From: Zingiber officinale
Lineage: Eukaryota > Streptophyta > Magnoliopsida > Zingiberales > Zingiberaceae
NCBI RefSeq assembly: GCF_018446385.1
Contig: NC_056000.1
Location: 77,076,688 to 77,140,687 of the forward strand
Direction: 5' to 3'
DNA: 64,000 nt
This document shows, one piece after another, positions 23,283 to 34,680 of the stretch. The position numbers and the translations under genes were made by a program. Below the pieces are notes generated by a model. That model worked only from the letters and a program-made list of their open reading frames with translations, was not told where the DNA came from and did not search any database. Position 1 is the stretch's first letter, and each line of letters opens with the position of its first letter.

Positions 23283-24425
23283 TTTGAAATCCTAAGAATT
23301 ACAAAATAAGTTTTGGTCAAAACTTAAGAATTTAGAATAATACTGATTCCTCAAACAATATTATTTAAATTCACCAACACCTCAAAACACCATGAATTTT
23401 GTATGTCACGATAGTGTGGACGTATACAAATTCAAACATTTGTAAAATGAGGTTTTACCCATTAATTTTATTCTTTTCAACCTAACTTTATGACAAATAA
23501 AATTAATAGTTGGTGTTTCTTCGGTCACACAAATAATAACAGTGACTCCGATGGGGATGATACTATTAAATATGCATAAGTGTATACCATTACTTGATAT
23601 TTAGTTCATTAAATAGGATTATGCCCCTTCATATGGAGAAGATCACACACCCCTAAATAATTTCTTATAATCATCCATAAAGGAAGTTTGATCTAGTGAT
23701 CCACAAACAATCTCATCCGATGTGGAGGAAGACACTCAGATCCAACGCGCAAGTTGTTTACATCACTTACAAACCAGTAATGGTGACCATGAAATTTATT
23801 TAAAAATTCCTCTCCCACTTAGTTATTTAGGATGAGGAATTTTAACATGCAAGCACACATCATATGCACACACACACACACACACACATCACAGCAAATA
23901 AAAAGCAATAAATATGGAAAAAATAATTTTCCAACTATTATAGCCTCTTCCATCACTGTCCTCCGCGTGCCGCCAGCCCTAGCAGTCGTCAAACCTAGCT
24001 GCCAGCCCTAGGGCTCATGTCGTCGCGTCCATCGAGCTTCCTTTTCCGCTGCGCCTCTGGTTCTCAAACAGTACCACGCCTCGTAAAGATACGATCCGCG
24101 ACAAAAATAAAATTTTACATATATCGATCCTATATTCCACAAAGGAATGTACATAAAGTCTAGATCGAACAAAATGTAAAATCCTAATAACTAATACAGC
24201 TCCTCCTGTATTTAATATTACAATCATGCACACATATAAATGCCCTCGACATGTCCGAAGGTCCAATTACACACAATCACAATAGACCATAATAGTGGGA
24301 GCCTTCAACCACAGAGTTAATTTATTTGCACATCTTACTATTATTCTGCCTAAAAGATGTATGACATGTGCATAATTAAACTAAAAATCAAACACACAGA
24401 GGTATAACCTAGCTCTGATACCAAT
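23283..24425 (-). other. copia B leader and primer-binding site
   Basis: This untranslated leader lies between gag and LTR. It has a single copy of the ~120-bp unit that is fourfold in element A (23380-23510), a (CA)n microsatellite at 23867-23888, and the PBS (minus strand TGGTATCAGAGC) at 24412-24423. No gene. Confidence 0.7.
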
Positions 24426-26073
24426 TGTTGATTGTTACTCAGAATACCATTCTAGTTCCCCTGTACAAAAATTTGTACAAGCATAGAACTATCCTAGCTA
24501 CCCATGTGCTCTACTGAAGTTAAATTTGGATTACAAACGATGCTTACCATTATTAATCTAAATTTCCCTTTAGAAGTTAAACTTGGATTGGAAACGATAC
24601 TTAACATTTTTACTCCAAGTTTAACCGATGTGATCTTCCTATGTTAAACCACATTACAGAAGTTAATCAAATATTTATTTCCAAGATAGGCTTCCAGGTT
24701 AAACATGGCGAGGCACTAGGCCTTCTTGGGTATGAGATCATCCACCACTTCGTAGACAAAGCCTTTCAAGAAAATCAGATATTTAACTTCTTACAGTAAA
24801 CTAGGTTTAACTACAGAGACCTCAATAAAAGCACAATATCGAAACATGAAATTGAACAATTAAATCGATAACAAAAACGATAACCTAAAACTGATAACCT
24901 CTTGTGTTTGGTTTTTCAATATCTATACAAAAAGATGAACTAGTCATGATGCGGAAACAAAAACTAGTTATACCTTTTGTAGCTTATAGACCTCTTGATC
25001 TTCTATTGTATTCCTCTCCTTCTCTTGGACGTCGTGTGGGCGACGATCTACCTAGATGAAATCCACCCAAGGCTTCTTCCTCCTTCCAAGCTTTCGGCCA
25101 CCAAAAGGATATCACAAGTAGAGGGCTTCCTTTCTCTTCTTCTTCACCTCCAAGAATCCGGCCACCAATTGGAACTCCAAGCTAGGTGTCGCCGGCCACA
25201 AGGAAAAAGAAGAAAGGAAGAAGATGATGAAGAGGGTCAGCCACCAAGGAAGAGAAGAGGAGAATAGAAGATGTGTTGTGTAACCATAAGGCACCATCTC
25301 CCCTTCTTTTATAATCCTTGGTGGAAGCAAAAAAGGAAAGTTTAAAAACAAAAATAAAAACTTCCTTTAATCCCTTATCATGGTCGGCCATATCATGTCC
25401 ATCAAACAAGGAAAGATTTTAAACAAAAAAAATTAAAATCTCTCTTTTAATATCCCTTTTGTGTCGTCGGACTAAGTCCACCTGCAAGGTTTACATGACA
25501 ATCCTTATGAGTTCCTCAAGAGGGCATCATCAACCTAGATCACTAGGACACAGTTTCATTCTATAATCAATAACACCATATAAATAATATCATTTCCCAA
25601 CTTATCGGTCCTCTTGATTTAATGAACTAAATCTCACCCTTTGATAAATTAAAGAAATAAGTATTAAGTATACGTGCTTGTTATTATATCATGATTAAGA
25701 GTGCACACTTCCATAATAACAGAGGTTCTGTTCTTTTTAATAGTCAGTATAAAAAGAACAACCTCAAATGGTCCTGCTCAATACACTCAGAGTGTACTAA
25801 TATAATTTTATAGTCAAGATAAACTAATACTAAATTATACTACAACCATTCCAATGGTTTGTCCCATTCCATCTTGGTTGTGAGCAACTATTTATAATTT
25901 ATAAGGAACTGATAACATGATCTTCTGTGTGACACCACACACTATGTTATCTTCAATATAAATTAAATGAACAACTACATTTAGCATAAAAATGTAGACA
26001 TTTGACCAATGTGATTCTTATTTCAAAATAAATGTTTATACAAAAAGCTAGACTTTTAGTATACATTCTAACA
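24426..26073 (-). repeat. 5' LTR of copia B
   Basis: This 1,648-bp LTR starts (minus strand) TGTTAGAATGTATACTAAAA at 26073 and ends near CAATCAACA at 24426. It is homologous to the LTR of A but lacks about 1 kb of its AT-rich middle. The deletion point is around 25450-25460, just before GTCGGACTAAGTCCACCTGC. Confidence 0.8.
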
Positions 26074-26782
26074 GTTCTGGTATGAGAAGTTTGGGTGATT
26101 CCTCCAACCTGGATTGTATGTGTTGGAGTATGGATTGTTTTGCCTTTGGTTGTAGCTAACTATCGCATCACACTGCTCAAGTTGGTTTATTTGTGCTTGT
26201 ATTGGCCCTAGGGGGCAAGTATCTTGAACATGATCCATACTTCCGCAAGTTTCGCAAACACAAACTATCGCATTTGCCATGTTGTTGTTGTTTCTCATGG
26301 CCTCAAACTTCTTGGTCAGAGCGTCTTGCTTTGCAGACATGAGAGTGATTGCATCTACATCGAATTTTCCTGACGCTTTTATTGGATTCCCTGAGAAAGA
26401 TCCACCAGATCTATTTGATGCCCACTGATGGTGATTATGTGTCACATTCTCTATGATCTCTTCAGCTTCATTAAGGCTCTTGTTCATTAGTGCTCCTCCT
26501 GCTGCAGAATCGAGGGATACCTTCGTGTGATAGTTGATTCCATTGTAAAAGGTGTGTAGAACCAACCATTTCTCAAGGTCATTATGGGGGCACTATTTTA
26601 GCATACTTTTGAATATGTCCAGGCTTCAAATAATGATTCTGAGACTATCTATTTGAAGCTTGAAATCAGATTCCTCATATGAGCAGTTTTGCTAGGTGGA
26701 TAGAATTTGTCTAGGAATTTCTGCTCACACTGCTCCCAGGATGTAATGCTATTTGCTGGAAGGTAATTTAGCTACTGCTTGG
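26074..26782 (-). pseudogene. gag: element C gag, C-terminal part
   Basis: This continues the gag begun at 36817. Adjacent to the D insertion are capsid motifs LNYLPANSITSWEQCEQKFL and KFYPPSKTAHMRN, then WLVLHTFYNGINYHTKV and AAGGALMNKS. A zinc-knuckle-like CETCGSMDHVQDTC lies near 26215-26260, followed by an Asn/Pro/Tyr-rich tail typical of Athila-type gag. A TAG replaces a Trp codon right at the D junction, and further stops occur around 26590-26660. The 166-codon frame at 26068-26565 is the surviving open piece. Confidence 0.75.
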
Positions 26783-28525
26783 TGATAACCATGATTTCAT
26801 TGCATTATTTTGATTCATATATGCATGGTTTGATGTTGATTTTATAGGTTAAAATCATGGTTACATCACATTTTGTGCATTGTGTGTATTTTTGGACTTA
26901 ATTGCAAATTACTTTATTTTTATATTATTTGATGCTAATATTTGATTCTTATTTTGTAGGCATTAAAGGATCTTGAATTTGGACCGAAATTGGGCTCAAA
27001 TCGGAGTTCAAACGAGAAGATCTAGCCATTGAGCATTATGAGCCATTTATCAAGAATAGGACAGATCTAGACCATCCGTTGAAGATCTGGCTGATTCAAC
27101 TTAATGGGGAGCAAATCTGAGCCATTGATGAAGATCCAGAAGTTTTGATCCAGATCTGAGTTCATCTAGCCATTGATCAAGTCGAATTAATCTGGGTCGT
27201 TCAATGAAGATTGGGCCGATCTGGGCCATCCAGTGATGATCTGATTGATCCGACCTACGGGAGGGTAGATCCAGACCCTAGATCAACATCAGTACCTTCG
27301 GATCAGATTTTGGATGACTTTTCACTGTTGATTTAGCCCGGAATCATCTCAACCGTCCATTCCAGATCCAGATCTGATTTAAATGAGAAGCTACAGTACC
27401 CAGCTTCTTCGTCGAATCCTCCACGCACAGCAGCTTCGTCCCCGCGGCATTTCTCCGGATTCCGGCCCCTTTCTCTTCTCTGATCATTCTCCCGAGCTTC
27501 AACCTCGGTGAAGGACGTCCCAACAGCTTCATCCCGATTCTCTGGAACTGATTTGGGTGTTCCCTCGGGCGCAATCTCCATTTCTTCGATGCCTCTGTTC
27601 ACCTCAGATTTGGAGGTGTTCTTCCAAATCTGAGCTCCGATTCCCATCAGCAACGCTCGGCGGTGGTCCTCCGGCGTTCCTGAGCTTCATCCGACCACAA
27701 TTCGCATTCCGTAGCTCCCATTCCAGATTCAGAGGTCAAGGATGGCAGATTTCCAGATTTTCGGCACTTGAGTGGGTTTAGGGTTGTTCTTAGCTCGCCG
27801 GGGGTGGTCCGTCGGTGTAGTTGAGCACTCCTTGAGCTGATACGCCATTGAGATGTTCCATTGAGGTCCAAAGTTGGGTGGTCTCGACTTTGGCACTATT
27901 GTGTGACGGCAAGAGTGTGAAACTTGTGGAATTGGTTGTGAGTTGGATTGGTTAGGGTTTATTTCTTTTTCTTACTGTTTTATAGCTTAGCACAGATTAC
28001 TTTTATGTTTTGTTATCTTTTTATGCAAGTAGTTAGCATTTCTTTCTTTGTTGAAGTTTAGTTTAATTTTAATTTGTTGCTTGGTTAAGTGTTTAGAGTT
28101 TAAATTCAAGCTAGAGTTTTAAGTTAGGGTTTACATTTTGCTTTAGATCATATTTAATTTGATATTTTCTATTTCAATCTTAGTTTAAGTGTGTGTTAAT
28201 AATTTAATCACAACGTAGAGTGACAATGCGTTTGGGTTTGATTATTGGCACACAAGTAGATTTCATTTATGCATTAGAGTAATCTCTTTATTTGTTGTGC
28301 TTTCCTCTGTTAGATTTAGATTTAAAGCTTTTAAACCCCCAACTCCATTTTTATATCGAAAACCCCAAAAAATAGGAATAAAAGACAATCCTAAATTACA
28401 TTCTACCGTTGGTTCCTCGGATCGATCCTGGGCTCATTACTACAACGTTATTGTGAAATTAAGGGGTTCAGTGGAATATACATTTGTACAATTTGATTAG
28501 CGGATGTGACAGATTCGCTACATCA
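26783..28525 (+). repeat. 5' LTR of element D
   Basis: This 1,743-bp LTR is nearly identical to 34681-36424. It includes a GATCTG/GATCCAGA-rich segment (26990-27380) and GC-richer leader-like DNA (27400-27860). The several open frames across 27333-27871 recur in the other LTR and show no protein character. Confidence 0.9.
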
Positions 28526-28530
28526 AATTT

Positions 28531-28547
28531 TGGCGTTGTTGTCGGGG
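28531..28547 (+). promoter_or_regulatory. primer-binding site of element D
   Basis: TGGCGTTGTTGTCGGGG starts five bases after the 5' LTR. It resembles the TGGCGCCGTTGCCGGGGA primer site of Athila/Tat elements and the TGGTGTCGTTGCCGGGG of element C, differing by a few substitutions. Confidence 0.75.
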
Positions 28548-28693
28548 AATATGATATGCAATATTTGGTAATTTTAGAATTATTGTTTGATTGCTTTCAT
28601 GCTTATATATCTATGTGTTTGATTTTATTTGTTCCTGAGTCTTCTGATTTTATTTGCTAGTTGTTGTGTAAGAACAGGAAATTCTATTTGACA

Positions 28694-29362
28694 ATGGATC
28701 CATATTATCCGTATTTTGGAGATGGGATGGAGAATCATTATTATCAGCCTCACACTGGGATTTATGCGCCTGAATATCAGTATGAGGATGTACAAGAAAA
28801 ATTTGCAAAGTCAATTTGGAAATGTAATGAAGTTATGCAACAAATGAGAGAGCATCAAGAGCAACAATTTACAAGGATACAGAATATTCAGAGTCAGTTA
28901 GATCAGATTGCATCATCCATTAATCAGTTACAAGCACAGAACTCCAGTGGAGAGATGGAGAGTAGTGATTTTGTCAGGCCTGACCCTATTCCCATTTATT
29001 CACAAGATTTATCTAACTTTATTTGTGATGATGATGTAGTTGTTCAGATTTCTGATTCTACTGATAGTGTTGCTTTAGATGTTGTTGAAGATGCAGGTAT
29101 TGTTGCAGAAGATGATACAAGTGTAGGGGAGTGCTTACTGGAAGCATTACCTCAAGAATCACCAAGAATAGAGGATGTAAGTGTAGGGACTTGTGCTATG
29201 GAGCCAAGCACCCAAGAATCACTACATGAAGTTGAATATTCGCCAGAACTGGAGTCTGAGCATTTACTTGAGGAAGAGGTAACCAACACCACTCCAGGTA
29301 CCTTTCAAGATGACAAGGTGAGTATTTTGTGTGATTTTTCAGAAAATTTCATAGAGGTATAA
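28694..29362 (+). CDS. element D ORF, unknown function (222 aa)
   Basis: This is the only substantial ORF in D. The ATG at 28694 begins MDPYYPYFGDGMENHYYQP. The first 40 residues are rich in Tyr/Pro. Residues ~45-95 are Gln/Glu-rich and helical (QMREHQEQQFTRIQNIQSQL), a likely coiled coil. The rest is strongly acidic, with two related blocks, DTSVGECLLEALPQESPRIE and DVSVGTCAMEPSTQESLHEV. The coiled-coil/QNSS segment resembles a linker of Athila-type gag, but I do not recognise a domain. It could be a degenerate gag remnant or a structural protein of the non-autonomous family. Confidence 0.55.
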   Translation: MDPYYPYFGDGMENHYYQPHTGIYAPEYQYEDVQEKFAKSIWKCNEVMQQMREHQEQQFTRIQNIQSQLDQIASSINQLQAQNSSGEMESSDFVRPDPIPIYSQDLSNFICDDDVVVQISDSTDSVALDVVEDAGIVAEDDTSVGECLLEALPQESPRIEDVSVGTCAMEPSTQESLHEVEYSPELESEHLLEEEVTNTTPGTFQDDKVSILCDFSENFIEV

Positions 29363-32300
29363 TTTATTGAATTTATTAGTTGTGATCTATATTCTGAAAT
29401 ATTTTCTACCCACACTAATATTCTCCTATTTTCTTTTAATCCCACATGCTTGTGGGAGGTGTTTTCTTTGATTGATGTTGTAGGAGAACATAAGCTTCCG
29501 GAGTGGGTGCTTAAACTGAACCGACTTAGACCTCCAGAAAAAGCTAAGAAGGGAAAAATTAGTAATAAGAAGAATTTGAATGGAAACACAAATACTCCAT
29601 TTCTGGGGTGGCTTCTTTTGTTAGATCTTCTTCAACCACCGGGAATGAAAGGGGAGTTGGTTCTAATTTAGCTTTCTCTTGCATTTTAATTCATGCTTTG
29701 TTAATAAATTCGTTATACGTTTCTTTAGTTTCATACTTTGCAATTGAACTTTGTTTTTACACTTTGCATTTAATTTTGCATTTTACTTTCATACTTTACA
29801 TTTTGTTAGTTCATAGCATTTCATTTGAATAAAATTCTTCATGGGAATTTTCTAAGTAATATTTTTAAGATGGTAAAAGATTCTTAAATTTGATCATCAA
29901 TTTTAGGTCACTTGGCATGATTGGATGTTTTTCTTACATGATATTGGTTAAAATGGTAGTGAATTCCAATTTGATTAATTGAGCTTGATTGCATAAAAAA
30001 TGCCTAGAGAGGACCACATTAAGCCTAATCATTATTTTCTTTTGTGTGGCATGCACTCATAGCAATTGAAACTCTAGAACTTGCTTAGTTTCTTTTCAAG
30101 GTCACAATAACATTTGTGTGCATGGAGATAAAGGATATTTGTCATTCTTGTTCCCTTATTATTCTTCATTTCTTTGCTCGCAATTTTCTTTAAGTATTTT
30201 CATCTAGCATTCTAACTTTTGATCACCTTTTCTTGTCATCCCTCTATTGAGAGTTTTGGTTGAATTGATGAGTTAGCTTGACCAAAATCGTGACAAAGTT
30301 TTAAGTGTGGGGGAGGGTTAGAATATGTATGAGGATGTTGGAGGTTTTGGGAGTGCATATCTGCAGAAATTATATGGAAATTGAATTACAGATTTTGAAT
30401 TTTTCATTGAGCTGAATTCTGAAATAAGGAATTTGAGCTGGAATTTCTGTAGATTTTAAGTTTTGAAGTTGAGATGCAGCAAATTAGTGGTTTTTCTCTA
30501 CCATGACTTTGTGAATGAAAACATATCGTGCCAGGAACCTAATTTCTGAAAACAGAATCCTGAAACTATTGAAGTATCAAGTTCTGGAGATCAACATTAG
30601 TTTTGGAATTTCATCAACTGTTAAGGAGTTGATTTCTCATAAATTCATTTCTATGATCACTTAAGCTCTTCACTATGCTAATGAAGTTTTACTGATGAGC
30701 TTTGGAATCATTCATCAAGTGGAATTGGATTAAATTTGCTTGAATTTGCAGGGCAGAATCGATTTTGTTTTGTGCCAATCTGGTGTGTTGATTCTGAACA
30801 GCAGGAATTGGAATTCAACTTTGCATTGATTTGGTGCTAAATGATACCTTTGGGTAAGCCTAGTTCTACAAGATTTAAGCCAAAAGGGTCTAGGATTCTC
30901 ATTACTGAAACTAAGACAGTAAGAGCGTTGGCAAAATCAGAATACTGAATTGAAATGCAGAAACAATGCTAGCTGCAGATGCAGAAATTAAGGCAGACAG
31001 TGATAAGAATTGAAGTAGTAAAGTTTAATTCAATGCAAGGATTATAATCCAAGTTTTGAAACTAAGGATTGAAGCAACAAGGATGAGGATTAAGAATTCT
31101 GGAATCTGAGAATTCTATTGAGTTGTGCCAAGTTTAAATGCAGAAATTCAAAGTTCCACAGAAGTAAAAGGATTGAAACTAAAGTGTAGGTTTTGAATGG
31201 CACAATTGGAATTGTAAATCTGAGTTCTGGAATTTGTAATTGAAATTCTGTCGGTGCCAATTCTGTATGCTATTGTTGAATAGCAGTTCTATTCTGGAAT
31301 TGAAAAAGTGCAGGAATGTAATGGAACAAACTTTTCAACCCATTTGCTGATCAGGACCAAAGTGAATTCAACTCCCTGTTGATGCGGTGTTGAATGATGT
31401 TCATGTCTATGCTTAGTTTTTCATGATTCTGGACTAGATTTTTCTTGAAAATCAGATTCTGAACTAAGGTTCAGAAATCCAGAATTCAAAAAGGGAAGAT
31501 TTAATTCTAAGTTCTTTAGCCTAGTTTCTGAATTTGATTTTTTGAATCCATGAATTGCAGAGATTATATCCAGTTTTGAGACTTCGTAACTGAAATTGGC
31601 AACATTATTGAAGAAGTGTTAAGTTGTTTCGGATTTTGGAACTCTATTAAGTTTGAATTCTAATTTTGATTACTTGAATGGTGGTGCACATGAAGAGTTA
31701 CATCTGAATTTGAAATAGATTTAGTGCTGCTAGTAGACTCTTGAACCTGATTTCTGAATTCAGGAATTGTATCAACGAATGCAGAAAATCTGATTCATGT
31801 AATTCTGGATTTGTTGAGCTGAGTTACTGATTTTGCTGTTGAACTTGTGAAGCTCAAGTTTCTTATCATTAAGGACTCGAAGTGGATCATGGATGGATGC
31901 AAATTAAATGGAACAGAAAATAAAGCAACAAGATCAGAATACAAAACTGCGGAATCTGGAATTTTCCAGTTGTACTTCAGTTTTGAATCAGAAATGGCAC
32001 ATTCTGAAGTCTGTCCAAACAACTGAATTCTGATGCTGCTGAATCAGAAATCTGAATTCTAAAGTTTGATTCCTTTTCATAGATTCTGATTTCTGAAACT
32101 AAACTTTCTTTAATATTGAAGCTGAAACTATTGAACTGAAGTTTCCTGGAATTAGTAGCAATGGTGTGTGCAATAGCGAATTTCAAGGAAGTATCATAGA
32201 AATCTGTACACAGAGACAGCACAGTTCACAACTCCTTGAAAAATTAGAAGTCAGTTTAAGTTATGGGAATTTTTATAAAGTTCAAGCTGGAGTTTTGTGC

Positions 32301-34680
32301 CATTGCAGTAAAGAAGTCTTACTGCAGATCAAGTTCAGGAGTTGGAATTTTGCAGAAGGTGCAGAATGGGGTTTAACAGATTTGTTTGTGAGATAAGCTG
32401 GAATTGCTTCAACGTTTGAATTCTGAAACTGAGTTCAAGGTTCTGTTGAAGGAAAAGTTTAGAGGATTCTGTTTTTCCTGATACTCAAATAGAACATTTC
32501 AATTTTTGTGTGCCATATTGATTACAGATTATTAACCAGAATTCATATCCAAGAGAATTCTACTTGACATTTGATGCTGAACCGAGTTGCTGGAAGTTCA
32601 GAATTCCTATCATGGAGGTGTTAAATAGAAAACAAACCAAGTGGAAAGGGATTTTAAATTTAGGTTACTGATTGTTCCCTTCCCGAGTTCAGAATATGAT
32701 CTACCAATTTTTGAAATTGAGTTGCTGAGATACATTTTTATGGGCCTTACACTTGCCATGCTAGTGCAGTCTTGATATTTTTCTGCTGTGATTGTGAGAA
32801 ACCTGCAGAAATTTCAGAATCTTGGAATATTCAGCAACCTACTAGAATGGACAGATCTGTAGTACATTTCTCAGTGCAAATAGAAGTGCAGAATTCTGAA
32901 TTTGCAGTGAGCTGTCTAAGTGATTTTGTAAGCTGAGAGAAGATGAGAATTCAAGCTATTATGTGATTAAAGGATTGTTAAGTTCTTGGGAATTAATTGT
33001 TGAAGCTAGAAGGGAAAAAGCAATAACATCAAATGTGTATAACAAGTTATCAATCTGAAAATTCAGAATCCTGTGCGTTCTGAAAATTCAAAGTGATCAG
33101 TTAAGTGTCAGAATTAGATTGTTATTTGATACTCTACTTTATTTTAAGTTTCTTGTGTGCAAGAATTTGAGGTGCAAGAATCAAAAAGCTGATACTTAAT
33201 CTGAATAATTTCCTGCTGACAGAATTCAAAAACTGAGACTGGTATTGGAAGCAACAAAAGTGTACAGACTGAGGTCAAATTCTGGAATTCTATAGCAGGG
33301 TCTATGGGACTGCTCACTAAATTTTGAATTGTAGGAGTTCTTCAAGTTTGCATTCAAATCTGAATTCAGAGAATATAGAATGTTGGACTAGTTTGATTCA
33401 TTGAAAGTGTGCTGAACTTGTTTTTCTGAAATTGTAAATCTGCAGGAATGAATTCGAAGATGAAGGATGCTGATTTTTGAAAGGTTTCATGTTATAGATA
33501 AGAATGTTCATAAGTATTAGCTGTGCAGATTTTTGAAACTAGTATTAAGTTTAAAAGTTGTTGTTGTAGCTCGCTGGTGTACCAATTTTCTTGGACCAGA
33601 TTTTCCCTGCTAATGTAGCAATCATGTGCATTTTGGAAATGAGGGGCTGCTGAAATCAGAATCAGAATTCAATTTCATTGAATCTGATTTTGGCTATTGT
33701 GAACTAGCAGCTACTGCATTTGATGCTCTACCTGTTTCAAGTCTCTTTTGTGTGCAGAATTTTGAGACTGCAAGAAATCAAAGTGCTAATATTAAACATG
33801 GAAAATATCTTGCTGACTATATACTTCTGCTGCACATTCATTGAAGCTGAATTTATCTGAAGCTGAAGTAATGAAATCAGAAACAGCAGCACCTTCAAAA
33901 TTGTTTGTTTTGTTTGATTATATGATGTGTTGCATTGCCCGAGACGACCAAGATTTTAAGTGTGGGGGAGGAAGCTCTTCTTAATAAGGTGATTTAAGTT
34001 TGTTTTAGCTTCCAAATGCTGGAATTGAAGTGGAAAAAAATAGTTTAAAAAAAAAAGTGGCAAGACTAAGTGTATCAAGTGTGAAGATAGAGTATCAAGA
34101 TTCTATGTTTGCCATCAAATTGAAGGGGAGGTTAGCCTGATACTTTGAAGTGGTAATGACAAATGGTATTCTTCTCTTTTTACATCAAAATGGTCAGCTC
34201 ATCAAGTATATTCTTCCAATACTCTCATCTTCTCATTTTTCTTCATTGAATACTTTTCTTTTGCCAATTTCATTCACTTTAATTGTTCTTTTTGTTTCCA
34301 TTTCAATTCTTCATGATAAAATCCTTTTGATTCATGTATGCTATGTTTATAGTGGTGGAGAATTAGAAAATAAGCAAGCTTATGGTAGTGAAATGTTGTG
34401 AATTGCATTGAGTGAGCTCCACATATATGTAATTTTGAGTGTGAGAGCTAGAATAGGTAAATCCCTTGTGAGATTGCAACTTGCTTAATTTTTCAATTGG
34501 ATTGAAACTACCATACCTACTGATTATTGTTTGGATTGTATTCATGATTGTTTGTGATCTTTATATGATCTTAGTTAAATTCTTTTTACTATCTTCTAGG
34601 TATTGCTAGGGAATTTTTATGGAGATGATTTTTAGTTTTCTTTACTTTCACGGGACGTTCAAGACTAAGTGTGGGGGATT
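29363..34680 (+). other. element D non-coding interior with PPT-like tracts
   Basis: This 5.3 kb holds no credible gene. At 29450-29671 a small open frame has no recognisable features. From about 30350 to 33900 the sequence is unusually rich in short words such as GAATTC, TCTGAA and AATTCTGAA on both strands. The tract AAGTGTGGGGGA occurs three times (about 30303, 33958 and 34668). The last directly precedes the 3' LTR (with ATT between) and is the probable PPT; the first two bracket the low-complexity region. Confidence 0.65.

Larger units (their letters stand above)
21708..26073 (-). mobile_element. Ty1/copia element B (minus strand), 5' half
   Basis: Element B comprises its 5' LTR (24426-26073), PBS, leader, gag, protease and the first half of integrase. 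It is cut at 21707/21708 by element A, and the remainder lies beyond the left edge. Its own right boundary adjoins Athila-like gag sequence (element C), with GTTCT (26074-26078) as the expected target duplication. Confidence 0.8.

Noticed and set aside
27333-27871. Overlapping open frames on both strands, repeated at 35231-35769
   Set aside because: They fall within the LTRs of element D, on both strands and in several frames; they reflect GC-richer LTR sequence rather than genes.
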